This document shows positions 5,608-12,654 of a stretch of 14,958 nt of DNA, one piece after another (position 1 is the first letter of the stretch; every line of letters begins with the position of its first letter). A program made the translations under genes and the position numbers. Source of the stretch: CAYXSX01 sp964493095. Its GTDB lineage: Bacteria > Pseudomonadota > Alphaproteobacteria > Micavibrionales > Micavibrionaceae. The notes under the pieces are model-generated. The model saw nothing but the letters and a program-made list of their open reading frames with translations, was not told where the DNA came from and did not search any database. Location of the stretch: positions 1 to 14,958 of the forward strand of contig CAZBNG010000054.1 in the NCBI GenBank assembly GCA_964493095.1, in the 5' to 3' direction.

Positions 5608-7489
5608 CTAGCGCACCTGCAACGGCTCAAAGGCCATATAATCGGCGGGGTTCTCTATAATGCGCAGCTGCGCGCTCAAGGGTTCAACCTTTTCCATCAC
5701 ATGGCGCAACCCTTCAAGCGCGGGACCGAGCGCCGCCTGCGTTCCCAGCAGCTCCATCAAATGTTCCAGCGGCGTAGGCGGTTTGGGCGTAACGGTGATA
5801 TTCAGGTCTTTACGTGATTCCAGTCCTTGTGCTTTGGCGGCAAAATCCAGCGCGGCGTCCAGCCCGCCCAGCTCATCGGCCAGCCCCAGTTCCACAGCGC
5901 GCTTTCCGCTCCATACGCGGCCCTTGGCGATCTTCTCCACTTCCGCTTTATCCATGCCGCGCCCTTTGGCAACGCGGGCGATAAACTGAGCATAAACGCT
6001 ATCGAGCATGGCGTTCATGCGTTCCGCCTCGCTTTCGGAAAACGGCGTGACGGTCGACCAGATACCGGCATTCTCGCCCCAGCGCTGGCTGCGGTCCCAT
6101 GTCACGCCGGCTTTATCGGAAAGGCCCTGCACGGCCACCTTGCCGCCCAGCACGCCGATCGAACCCGTCATGGTCATGGGCATGGTGAAAATACGGTCCG
6201 CATACGCCGCCACCCAGTAACCGCCCGATGCCGCCGCCGTGCTCATGGATACGATCACCAGCTTGCCCTTCTCCTTGGCCTTTTCAATGGCGCGCAGGAT
6301 GGATTCCGATGCCACCGGGGAACCGCCGGGACTGTCGATCCTTAGCACGATCGCGCCCACCGTATCGTCATCCGCCGCGTCGAATATGGCCGGGGCGATA
6401 TCGCTGGCCGCCGCCACTTGCCCGCCGCCGGGGCTGTCCTCCATAATGGCGCCGACGACATAAACCAGCGCCACCTTTTTGCCACGTCCCTCGCNNNNNN
6501 NNNNTTTTCTGATGCGCTTTACGCGCCACGTGCGCGGCGTAATCCTCCATGTTCACAAAAGGAAGGTCGTCGCTGTCCGGGTCGCCCGTCACCTCTTCAC
6601 GGATATGGTCAAGCAACGTATCGGCATAATCCACATGGGTAATCAGCCCGGCCTTGAGCGCTTCATCGGACAGCAATATGCCGCGGTCAACAAGCTTCTC
6701 GAACGTTTTGGCGTCCACGCGCCCGTCATCGGCGATATTACTGACGATCTGCTTACGGAAATCGCCCAGCAATGCACCCAGCATTTCCTTGTTGGCTTCC
6801 GAGGGCTGCGCATCGGTAATGTTTTCATAGGCTGTCTTGTATTGCTTACGCTTGAAGAACTGCGGCACCACGCCCAGCTTGTCCAGCGTGCCACGGAAAA
6901 ACGGCATTTCCGCGCTGATGCCCGGAATGGAGATAATACCCAAGGGCTGCATCCAAATCTCGCCAAACGCACTGGCCAGGTAATAACGGCCCAGCCCTCC
7001 CGCGCCTTCGCCATAGGAGGAGGAATAAATATAGGCAAACTTCCCGCTTTCGCGGAAGCGCTTGATAGCGGCGCGAAGCTCCTGAGCATGAGTGAGCGAG
7101 AAACTGCTATCGCTCATGCGCGCCACGATCCCTTTAACGCGCGGATCGGCGGCGGCGGAGTCAATCGCGTCAACACTCTGGCGCAGCGAAGGTTTTGCCC
7201 CGGCAAACGGGTCACTAAACCCGCCGCCCATGGGAATTTCCTCCGGGTCGTCTTCCAACTGAAGAACCAGAACCATTTCCCCGGGCAAAGACTGCGTGCT
7301 CTGCCCTACAAAACGCGAGGCGCTGTAAATGCCTATAACGGCGGAAATCAGCACAATAGCGCCGATAAACGTGCAGGTGCGTTTAAGCGCCATCCAGATA
7401 ATCGGCAGGATACGCCAGCGGATTTTAGGCGATTTCACCGCCCGCGGCAGAGCAGAAGCATATAAAGGACGGCGTTTGGGATAAGGCAT
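5608..7489 (-). CDS. sppA: Signal peptide peptidase SppA, long (67K) form, crossed by a 10-N gap
   Basis: SppA is a membrane-bound serine protease that degrades cleaved signal peptides. The N-terminus is basic, with one transmembrane segment at about residues 38-56. Two ClpP-like repeats follow, as in the E. coli type: the first carries the catalytic Lys (KRKQYKTAYE, Lys218) and the second the catalytic Ser in AAASGGYWVAA. The 10 Ns at 6495-6504 put the two halves in different frames. Removing the Ns gives 624 codons exactly and the join HQKSEGRGKKVALVYVVG, close to the E. coli length of 618 aa. The gene is therefore probably intact and the N-run a placeholder. The start is ATG 7489, preceded by AAAAGGTAGG. 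It is convergent with the HAD gene and divergent from the TPR gene. Confidence 0.92.
6495..6504. other. Assembly gap (10 N) inside sppA
   Basis: This is a run of ten Ns. As written it shifts the sppA frame; a true length of zero, or any multiple of three, restores it. Confidence 0.95.
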
Positions 7490-7539
7490 GGCCTACCTTT
7501 TATCACAAAAGAAACCAAAAATTTAAGAGAATTATTTTA

Positions 7540-7568
7540 TTGACATAATTTTGAGGGGATTTTAAAAA
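7540..7568 (+). promoter_or_regulatory. Promoter of the TPR gene, probably leaderless
   Basis: TTGACA (7540-7545), a 17-base spacer and TAAAAA (7563-7568) are followed after five bases by the ATG at 7574. Transcription would begin about at the start codon. A GAGGGG stretch at 7553-7558 lies inside the spacer, too far upstream to serve as a ribosome binding site. AATTAT (7530-7535) and ATAATT (7545-7550) form a short inverted repeat across the -35 box. Confidence 0.6.
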
Positions 7569-7573
7569 AACGC

Positions 7574-9170
7574 ATGGTCCAGAACGAACTAAAAGCACCG
7601 CCTGAAACTACGGCCCCTGTACGCGGGGTATTCGCACATGCGGTAAAATTTAACTTTTTGCAAACTATTGAAGCGCTTAATGCCATTCCGGCCAACGAAG
7701 CAAGCCCCGGTCACCCAGTAGAACGAGCTGTAAACCTTTGGGGATATGATTTTCCCAACTGGCTGTTAATTTGGGGAGATAAACTGCTTGAAGCCGGTTA
7801 CCAAAAAGAAGGGCTGCAATATATAGCACATGCACTGCGTTATGCCATAAACACCAAAAAGCCCACCCTACTCTTCACGGATTGTCAAAACTCACTAAAA
7901 AAGCACAATCTCTGGCAAGAATGTGCAGAAGTGTTTTTAAAGTTCGCGATCGAAGAGTTCCCCGATGATCCCTACCACCCCCACCAGCTTGGTAATTATT
8001 ATATTGAAAACCAGCGTTTGACGGATGCTATAGCGCTACTGAAACCTTTGACATTGAACGGTAAAGCTACTCCCAGCATAACCAATTTACTTGCACTTGC
8101 CTATACACGCGCCGGAGAGGATCGTANNNNNNNNNNNNNNNNNNNNNNNNNNNNNNNNNNNNNNNNNNNNNNNNNNNNNNNNNNNNNNNNNNNNNNNNNN
8201 NNNNNNNNNNNNNNNNNNNNNNNNNNATGCAATCGCTCTGCTAGAGCCCCTTCATTCTAACGGCAAAGGGAATCTATACACCGCCAATTTGCTTGCCGTC
8301 GCCTATACTCATTCCAGAAAGACGCGTAATGCAATCGCTCTGCTAGAGCCCCTTCATTCTAACGGCAAAGGGAATCTATACACTGCTAACATACTTGCTA
8401 GCGCCTATATCGATGCCGGAGAAAACCAAAATGCAATCAGCCTGTTGAGGCCGATACATTCCAGTGGCAAAGGAGATATCTGCACAACCACTTTGCTTGC
8501 CACTGCCTATCTTAATGTCGGAATGTACCAAAACACCATACAAATGCTGGAGCCTACCCACCCTAAAGGCAAAGGAGATATCTTTATAGCCTGCACCCTT
8601 GCCCGCGCCTACCTTCACACCGACAAGGCGGAAAAGGCCGTTGATATCTTAAAACCGCTCTGTTTGAGAGACCAGTACAACGCAAACAGTAACAATATAC
8701 TTGCCATCGCTTGCGCCAAAATTGGTGACATAGAAACCTTTGAGCAAATAAGCGGCAGGATTAAACAGAACAGTTTAAGAGATTACCTTCGAGCCAAGAC
8801 TTTTTACCTTTTAGGTAAAACCGATGAAACGAAAAAAATACTCGCTCCGTATATTCAAAGTGGAGATTGCGAAAATAGCGTTATTGCTCTTTTCATAGCC
8901 TGTATACCCGACGACGACCCGCTGAAAGATTTTTTAAAAGCCAGCATTTCTGAAGACCTATATACCTATATTATCCAGCGGGCAAAAGAATGGCAGGAAA
9001 ACGCAACACGCGCTGCCCTAAATGACGACAATCCGGGCACGTTTTCCTCTAGCGCCATGCTCTTTGAGCTGGGCGGACACCCGGTCAATGTCCAGAGCAA
9101 AAATGCGGCAGGCATAACCACGCACGTCGCTCACAAAAGCGACAATCTCTGGCACCCTGAACGACAATAA
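7574..9170 (+). CDS. TPR-like solenoid protein with tandem 34-aa repeats, crossed by a 100-N gap
   Basis: No signal peptide is visible. An N-terminal region of about 150 residues, rich in aromatic residues, precedes 34-residue repeats of the pattern AIxLLxPLxxxGKGxxxTxxLLAxAY. These are TPR-like helix pairs, with at least five between about 8024 and 8630. Degenerate repeats and a non-repeat tail of about 90 residues follow. TPR solenoids mediate protein-protein contacts; the partner is unknown. The 100 Ns at 8127-8226 split the frame. Removing them gives 499 codons exactly and joins two repeat units perfectly, so the gene is probably intact, with the number of repeats uncertain. It ends 3 bases before the convergent aroC. 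The gene is more AT-rich than its metabolic neighbours and has no recognised orthologue, so it is an orphan or fast-evolving gene. Confidence 0.8.
8024..8634 (+). repeat. 102-bp tandem repeats encoding 34-aa TPR-like units
   Basis: Unit boundaries fall at 8024, the gap junction (8126/8227), 8329, 8431 and 8533. The units starting at 8227 and 8329 are identical for their first 55 bases and then diverge sharply. More distant units keep only the protein pattern. Exact spacing of 102 bases shows amplification by whole units. Confidence 0.85.
8127..8226. other. Assembly gap (100 N) inside the TPR repeat array
   Basis: Exactly 100 Ns, a common placeholder for unknown length. The base before the gap and the bases after it join to form CGTAATGCAATC, the same junction seen at 8325-8336, so the break falls on a repeat-unit boundary. 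Confidence 0.95.
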
Positions 9171-9173
9171 GCT

Positions 9174-10322
9174 CTACAAACACTGCGCCTTATGACGCAG
9201 CCAGTGATCGGCAAGGACGCAGGCCATCATGGCTTCGCACACCGGCGTGCCACGCAAGCCCACGCAGGGATCGTGACGGCCCTTGGTGATAATATCCGTC
9301 TCTTTGCCTTTTTTATCGATGGTTTTTACGGGGGTAAGGATGGAGCTGGTCGGTTTGAACGCCACGCGCACCACGATATCCTGCCCGCTGGAAATACCGC
9401 CCAATATCCCGCCCGCATTGTTGGAGAGGAATTTCTTACCCTTGCGGATCTGGTCGGCATTATCCTGCCCGCTTAAGGCGACAGCCTCAAACCCCGCGCC
9501 GATCTCCACGGCCTTAACCGCATTAATGCTCATCATTGCCTTGGCAAGATCGGCATCAAGCTTGTCATACACAGGCGCGCCCAGCCCCGCCGGAATGCCG
9601 GAGGCATGAATTTCCACCAGAGCGCCAGCGGATGACCCCGCCTTGCGGATACTATCGAGATATTCCTCAATATGCGGCACGGCCTTGGCATCGGGCAGCC
9701 AGAGCGGATTTTTATCCACCTGTTTCCAGTCCCAATTGTCACGGTTGATTTTCTCCGTGCCCACCTGCACCACCGCGCCGCGGATTTTGACAGGGTTCGT
9801 GTTAGAAAAAATGTCTTCCCCGCGAAAGCGGGGATCTTTCAAAGATTGCGTCAACAGATCCCCGTTTTCACGGGGAATGCAAAATTGAAGAACCCTGCGG
9901 GCAATTGCCCCCGCCGCCACGCGGCACGCCGTTTCACGGGCGCTTGAGCGTCCTCCCCCGCGGTAATCGCGGATGCCGTATTTCTCCTGATAGGTGAAAT
10001 CGGCATGACCGGGGCGGAATTTATCTTTAATATCGCCGTAATCCTTGGATTTCTGGTCCTGATTGCGGATCAAAAGGGCAATCGGCGTTCCGGTGGTTAG
10101 CCCCTCGAACACGCCGGAGAGGATTTCCACCGTATCGGGCTCCCGGCGCTGGGTCGTGTGCCTGCTCTGCCCCGGTTTGCGGCGGTCAAGGAATTGCTGG
10201 ATATACGCCTCATCCAGCTTGATGCGCGGCGGCACGCCATCGACCACGCAGCCGATCGCGGGCCCGTGGCTCTCGCCAAAGGTCGTGTATTGAAACAATG
10301 TGCCGAAACGGTTTCCACTCAT
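9174..10322 (-). CDS. aroC: Chorismate synthase with an in-frame repeat insertion
   Basis: AroC converts 5-enolpyruvylshikimate 3-phosphate to chorismate, the last shikimate-pathway step, using reduced FMN. Signatures seen are FGESHG (residues 15-20), RRKPGQSRHTTQRREPD (about 48-63), GGGRSSARET (122-131), a second-half SNNAGGILGGISSGQ (300-314) and RHDPC (350-353). At 382 aa it is about 24 residues longer than usual. The excess is residues about 146-171, between ARRVL and VKIRGAVVQVG, which encode the family B palindromic repeat. This lies after the conserved GAIAR helix, probably in a surface loop, and no motif is lost, so activity is likely retained. The start is ATG 10322; a strong Shine-Dalgarno is not obvious. 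It converges with the TPR gene with a 3-base gap. Confidence 0.95.
   Translation of the reverse strand: MSGNRFGTLFQYTTFGESHGPAIGCVVDGVPPRIKLDEAYIQQFLDRRKPGQSRHTTQRREPDTVEILSGVFEGLTTGTPIALLIRNQDQKSKDYGDIKDKFRPGHADFTYQEKYGIRDYRGGGRSSARETACRVAAGAIARRVLQFCIPRENGDLLTQSLKDPRFRGEDIFSNTNPVKIRGAVVQVGTEKINRDNWDWKQVDKNPLWLPDAKAVPHIEEYLDSIRKAGSSAGALVEIHASGIPAGLGAPVYDKLDADLAKAMMSINAVKAVEIGAGFEAVALSGQDNADQIRKGKKFLSNNAGGILGGISSGQDIVVRVAFKPTSSILTPVKTIDKKGKETDIITKGRHDPCVGLRGTPVCEAMMACVLADHWLRHKAQCL
9811..9880 (-). repeat. Palindromic repeat family B, inserted in frame in aroC
   Basis: Two hairpins are visible: CCCCGC/GCGGGG around GAAA (9818-9833) and CCCCGT/ACGGGG around TTTC (9860-9875). Read in the aroC direction it encodes IPRENGDLL and KDPRFRG. 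This is the same peptide pattern and the same orientation relative to the host gene as the dxs copy at 3321-3387. Confidence 0.9.
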
Positions 10323-10369
10323 AAAAATGTTTTAACACGGAGACCGCAGAGTGCACAGAGGTTTTGGGG

Positions 10370-10401
10370 AATTTATTTATTGACATATTCATAAATAAAT
10401 T
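10370..10401. promoter_or_regulatory. 11-bp perfect inverted repeat around a -35 box
   Basis: AATTTATTTAT (10370-10380) and its complement ATAAATAAATT (10391-10401) flank a 10-base centre that holds most of TTGACA (10380-10385). The arrangement could be an operator bound by a dimeric regulator between the divergent aroC and the 109-aa gene. AT-only arms also arise by chance more easily than mixed ones. Confidence 0.4.
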
Positions 10402-10408
10402 TTATTTC
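10380..10408 (+). promoter_or_regulatory. Promoter of the 109-aa orphan gene
   Basis: TTGACA (10380-10385), a 17-base spacer and TATTTC (10403-10408), a weak -10. The leader to ATG 10438 is about 24 bases and contains AAAAAAGG ending 8 bases before the start. Confidence 0.45.
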
Positions 10409-10437
10409 ATTTGGCATATTACAAAAAAGGTAATGCC

Positions 10438-10767
10438 ATGGCATCAATGAAGTATCAAATAGGTTTTCTAAGAGACACAATAGGCGAAAAAGCATCCCCT
10501 GCGACAAGAGAGCATCTGTTATGGGTACTCGAAACTGCTGGAGCAACCATCGGAAACGTTAAACGCACAGATAACAAACCTATATCAATTCATTTTAACG
10601 GCATATCAGCGGAAATACCGAGCATTGGAAACAACAGGAACCCCAGCCCCAGATACGTGCCCCCCTCGCTCGTTAAGCTGGCTCAGGCTCTATTAGAGCA
10701 CCATAAACAAAATGCAGCACAACCTGCGCAGAGTTTACCTACCGCAGAACCGGCTTCCCCAGCATAG
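10438..10767 (+). CDS. Hypothetical protein, 109 aa, orphan
   Basis: I do not recognise this protein. It is soluble, with basic and amphipathic stretches (residues 1-45), a middle with ISIHFNGISAEIP, and a Pro/Ala/Gln-rich C-terminal tail from about residue 90 that looks disordered. I chose ATG 10438 over the longer in-frame TTG 10411 because a purine-rich AAAAAAGG lies upstream at suitable spacing and the promoter-like boxes would overlap the longer frame. It lies divergent from aroC, and a repeat half-element follows it. It is AT-richer than its neighbours. Function is unknown. Confidence 0.6.
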   Translation: MASMKYQIGFLRDTIGEKASPATREHLLWVLETAGATIGNVKRTDNKPISIHFNGISAEIPSIGNNRNPSPRYVPPSLVKLAQALLEHHKQNAAQPAQSLPTAEPASPA

Positions 10768-10819
10768 AATATTCAGAATTTTTTAAAATTGGTCAAAATA
10801 TAAACGTAATATTTCATCA

Positions 10820-10846
10820 CAAGATCCCTGCTTTCGCAGGGAAGAC
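10820..10846. repeat. Solitary half of a family B palindromic repeat
   Basis: A single hairpin, CCCTGC/GCAGGG around TTTC (10826-10841), flanked by AAGAT and AAGAC as in the second half of the full elements. It lies between two convergent genes and could slow transcription, but no T-run follows. Confidence 0.65.
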
Positions 10847-10877
10847 ATTAAATAAAGCGTGACACTGTTCCAAGCTT

Positions 10878-11339
10878 CTAACCAACCTTCACCACATCCT
10901 TCTGCGCGCTTAAGCTCCCCTGGTCGATGATCGCGACGGTGAGGCGGGAGATGGCGACACGTTTTCCCGTTGCTTCTTCCGTTATATCGGTCTGCCAGAC
11001 CTGCGTGCGTTTGCCGGTATGGAACGCCCTGCACTCCCCTACTACATAGCCTTCGGTCACAGCACGGATGTGATTGCAGTTAATCTCTATCCCCACGGCG
11101 CGGTAATGGTCGGGGTCAATGGTCATCCACGCCGCGACGCTGCCCAGCGTTTCGGATAAAACGCACGACGCCCCGCCATGCAGGATTCCAAAGGGCTGCG
11201 TTGTACGCTCGTCCACGGGGATGCGGCCCTTGAGGAAATCGGGCCCGACCTCGGTAAATTCAAAACCGATATGCGTGCCCATATTGGCGGAGCGGAATTT
11301 CTTGAGATAATCGAGTGTGTAATCTTTGAACCAGATCAT
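10878..11339 (-). CDS. Hotdog-fold acyl-CoA thioesterase, MenI/YdiI-like
   Basis: At 153 aa this resembles E. coli YdiI/MenI in pattern: it starts MIW, has PVDERTTQPFGILHGGAS (residues 41-58) with LHGG and the catalytic-type Glu63 in SETLGSVA, and has GIEINCNHIRAV and VWQTDI later. These enzymes hydrolyse aromatic or fatty acyl-CoA thioesters as homotetramers. MenI acts in menaquinone synthesis, but no other men gene is visible here, so the substrate is open and I give no symbol. The tail beyond TVAII (about 15 residues) is an extension. It lies downstream of fabI on the same strand, separated by a family A repeat, so co-transcription would have to cross a long hairpin. Confidence 0.85.
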   Translation of the reverse strand: MIWFKDYTLDYLKKFRSANMGTHIGFEFTEVGPDFLKGRIPVDERTTQPFGILHGGASCVLSETLGSVAAWMTIDPDHYRAVGIEINCNHIRAVTEGYVVGECRAFHTGKRTQVWQTDITEEATGKRVAISRLTVAIIDQGSLSAQKDVVKVG

Positions 11340-11350
11340 GTTTTCTCTTT

Positions 11351-11425
11351 CGTCATTGCGAGGAGCCTAGCGACGAAGCAATCCCATTCGCGACTCTAGA
11401 TTGCTTCGCTACGCTCGCAATGACG
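11351..11425. repeat. Palindromic repeat family A, intergenic copy
   Basis: A 75-bp element with a perfect 12-bp outer inverted repeat, CGTCATTGCGAG (11351-11362) with CTCGCAATGACG (11414-11425), and a perfect inner 10-bp one, CGAAGCAATC (11374-11383) with GATTGCTTCG (11399-11408). It would fold into one long hairpin in the fabI to thioesterase transcript. It is the best-preserved copy of this family in the window. Confidence 0.9.
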
Positions 11426-11435
11426 CGCAAATCAA

Positions 11436-12290
11436 CTAAGCCGCTTCCTCGCCGCTTTTCGGGGCCATGCCCCCCAGAAGAGCCGCCGTTTCCGCGGCGC
11501 TGTCCACGGCGCACATCCCCACGGTGTGGAACCCGCTATCGACATGAAGCACTTCACCAGTAACCCCCGAGCCAAGGTCGGAGAGCAGGAACAGCGCGGA
11601 ATTGCCGACTTCCTCGATCGTCACGTTACGGCGCAGCGGGGAGTTCAGTTCATTCCATTTCAGAATATAGCGGAAATCCCCGATACCGCTGGCGGCCAGT
11701 GTTTTGATCGGCCCGGCGGAAATAGCGTTCACGCGGATATTCTCCGGGCCCATATCGGCGGCCAGATAACGCACGGAGGCCTCCAGCGCCGCCTTGGCCA
11801 CACCCATCACGTTGTAATGCGGCATGACGCGCTCGGCGCCGTAATAGGAAAGGGTGACAAGGGAACCGCCCTCCTTCATCAGCGGCGCGGCGCGCTGGGC
11901 CACGGCGGTGAAGGAATAAACGGAAATATCCATGGTGCGCAGGAAATTGGCGCGCGTGGTGTTCAGGTAAAGGCCGTCCAGCTCGTTCTTGTCGGAAAAG
12001 GCAATCGCATGCACCATGAAATCAAGCTGCCCCCACTCCGCTTCGATCGCCTTGAATGTCGCGTCAATGCTGGCCTCGTCGGTGACATCGCAAGGCAGGA
12101 TAATGGAAGAGCCGACGGATTCAGCCAGCGGGCGCACACGGCGCTCCAGCGCTTCGCCCTGGTAGGTAAAAGCGAGCTGCGCTCCGTTCGCGGCGGCGGC
12201 GGCGGCAATGCCCCACGCGATGGAACGGTCATTGGCCACCCCCATAATCAGACCGCGTTTTCCCTTAAGATATTGAATTGCTTGGCTCAT
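11436..12290 (-). CDS. fabI: Enoyl-[acyl-carrier-protein] reductase (NADH), FabI type
   Basis: FabI reduces enoyl-ACP to acyl-ACP in the last step of each type II fatty acid elongation cycle; it is cytosolic and tetrameric. The 284-aa protein carries the SDR cofactor motif GVANDRSIAWGIA (from residue 17), the active-site pair Tyr149 and Tyr159 in LSYYGAERVMPHYNVMGVAK with Lys166 (Tyr-x6-Lys spacing), and NAISAGPIKTLAASGI. Its length is slightly above the E. coli enzyme (262) because of a C-terminal tail from about 262. The ATG at 12290 has no clear Shine-Dalgarno; a TATTTT lies directly upstream. A palindromic repeat follows the stop. It shares a strand with the thioesterase and aroC. Confidence 0.96.
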   Translation of the reverse strand: MSQAIQYLKGKRGLIMGVANDRSIAWGIAAAAAANGAQLAFTYQGEALERRVRPLAESVGSSIILPCDVTDEASIDATFKAIEAEWGQLDFMVHAIAFSDKNELDGLYLNTTRANFLRTMDISVYSFTAVAQRAAPLMKEGGSLVTLSYYGAERVMPHYNVMGVAKAALEASVRYLAADMGPENIRVNAISAGPIKTLAASGIGDFRYILKWNELNSPLRRNVTIEEVGNSALFLLSDLGSGVTGEVLHVDSGFHTVGMCAVDSAAETAALLGGMAPKSGEEAA

Positions 12291-12470
12291 CTAAAAAATA
12301 CCCTGACCTTCATGATTTATTCCAAGCCAGCATCCTACACATTTTACGGCGCAAATCCAGAGCTTATCCTGTTTTTGAACAGTATAGTAATTGCGGTTAA
12401 TAGCAGGATACCCAGCCCTGCCGTCATGGCGATGAAACCTGCTGGCCAGCGAAGCAGTTTCTCAATTCTG

Positions 12471-12534
12471 CTTTTCCCGCGGAAGCGGGAATCTTTCACG
12501 ATTATCAAAAGACCCCCGCTTCCGCGGGGGAGAC
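12471..12534 (-). repeat. Palindromic repeat family B, intergenic copy
   Basis: Two hairpins: TTCCCGC/GCGGGAA around GGAA (12474-12491) and CCCCCGC/GCGGGGG around TTCC (12513-12530). On the minus strand it keeps an open frame encoding LPRGSGGLL and KDSRFRG, the same peptide register as in dxs and aroC. Confidence 0.85.
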
Positions 12535-12556
12535 AGTAGAGATGGATTCCCGATAG

Positions 12557-12592
12557 AGATTGCTTCGGCCTTTCCGGGCCTCGCAATGACGG
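12557..12592. repeat. Half family A element, joined to a family B element
   Basis: GATTGCTTCGG and CTCGCAATGACG-like ends match the right half of the element at 11351-11425; the left half is absent. GGCC/GGCC around TTTCCG forms a small hairpin. It lies about 20 bases from the family B copy. Confidence 0.7.
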
Positions 12593-12603
12593 TTACCGCC
12601 CAC

Positions 12604-12630
12604 AAAAAAACGGGCCGCATAAGCGGCCCG
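12604..12630 (-). terminator. Rho-independent terminator of the glycine-zipper lipoprotein gene
   Basis: On the minus strand an 8-bp perfect GC-rich stem (CGGGCCGC with GCGGCCCG, 12630-12611) with a TTAT loop is followed by seven Ts (12610-12604). It lies about 25 bases after the stop of the lipoprotein gene, in the right direction. Confidence 0.9.
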
Positions 12631-12654
12631 CCTGTAACCTTTGCAACGAAAAAG

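Larger units (their letters stand above)
12291..12654. other. Repeat-filled spacer between fabI and the glycine-zipper lipoprotein gene
   Basis: This 364-base stretch has no recognised gene. It holds a complete family B element, a half family A element directly beside it, and the terminator of the lipoprotein gene. A minus-strand open frame (12344-12586, TTG start) runs through both repeats and ends in a hydrophobic segment (FIAMTAGLGILLLTAITILF). That segment could be a small membrane peptide from an inner ATG at 12427, or the remnant of a gene invaded by repeats. I see no ribosome binding site that settles this. Confidence 0.6.

Noticed and set aside
6479..7465. Long plus-strand frame (328 codons) opposite sppA
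   Set aside because: It is an antisense shadow of a GC-rich gene, crosses the N-run, and its product resembles no protein; sppA on the other strand has clear catalytic motifs.
10334..10368. CACGGAGACCGCAGAG-like sequence upstream of aroC, resembling a widespread ACACGGAG-type repeat
   Set aside because: Only one degenerate copy is visible here, so it cannot be called a repeat from this window.
12471..12534. Family B hairpins as rho-independent terminators
   Set aside because: The stems are strong but no T-run follows on either strand, and the same structure occurs inside coding regions. The true terminator nearby is at 12604-12630.
11526..12539. Plus-strand frame of 337 codons opposite fabI
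   Set aside because: Antisense shadow of fabI, which has all FabI motifs; the frame also runs into repeat elements and has a His/Gly/Arg-rich composition typical of shadows.
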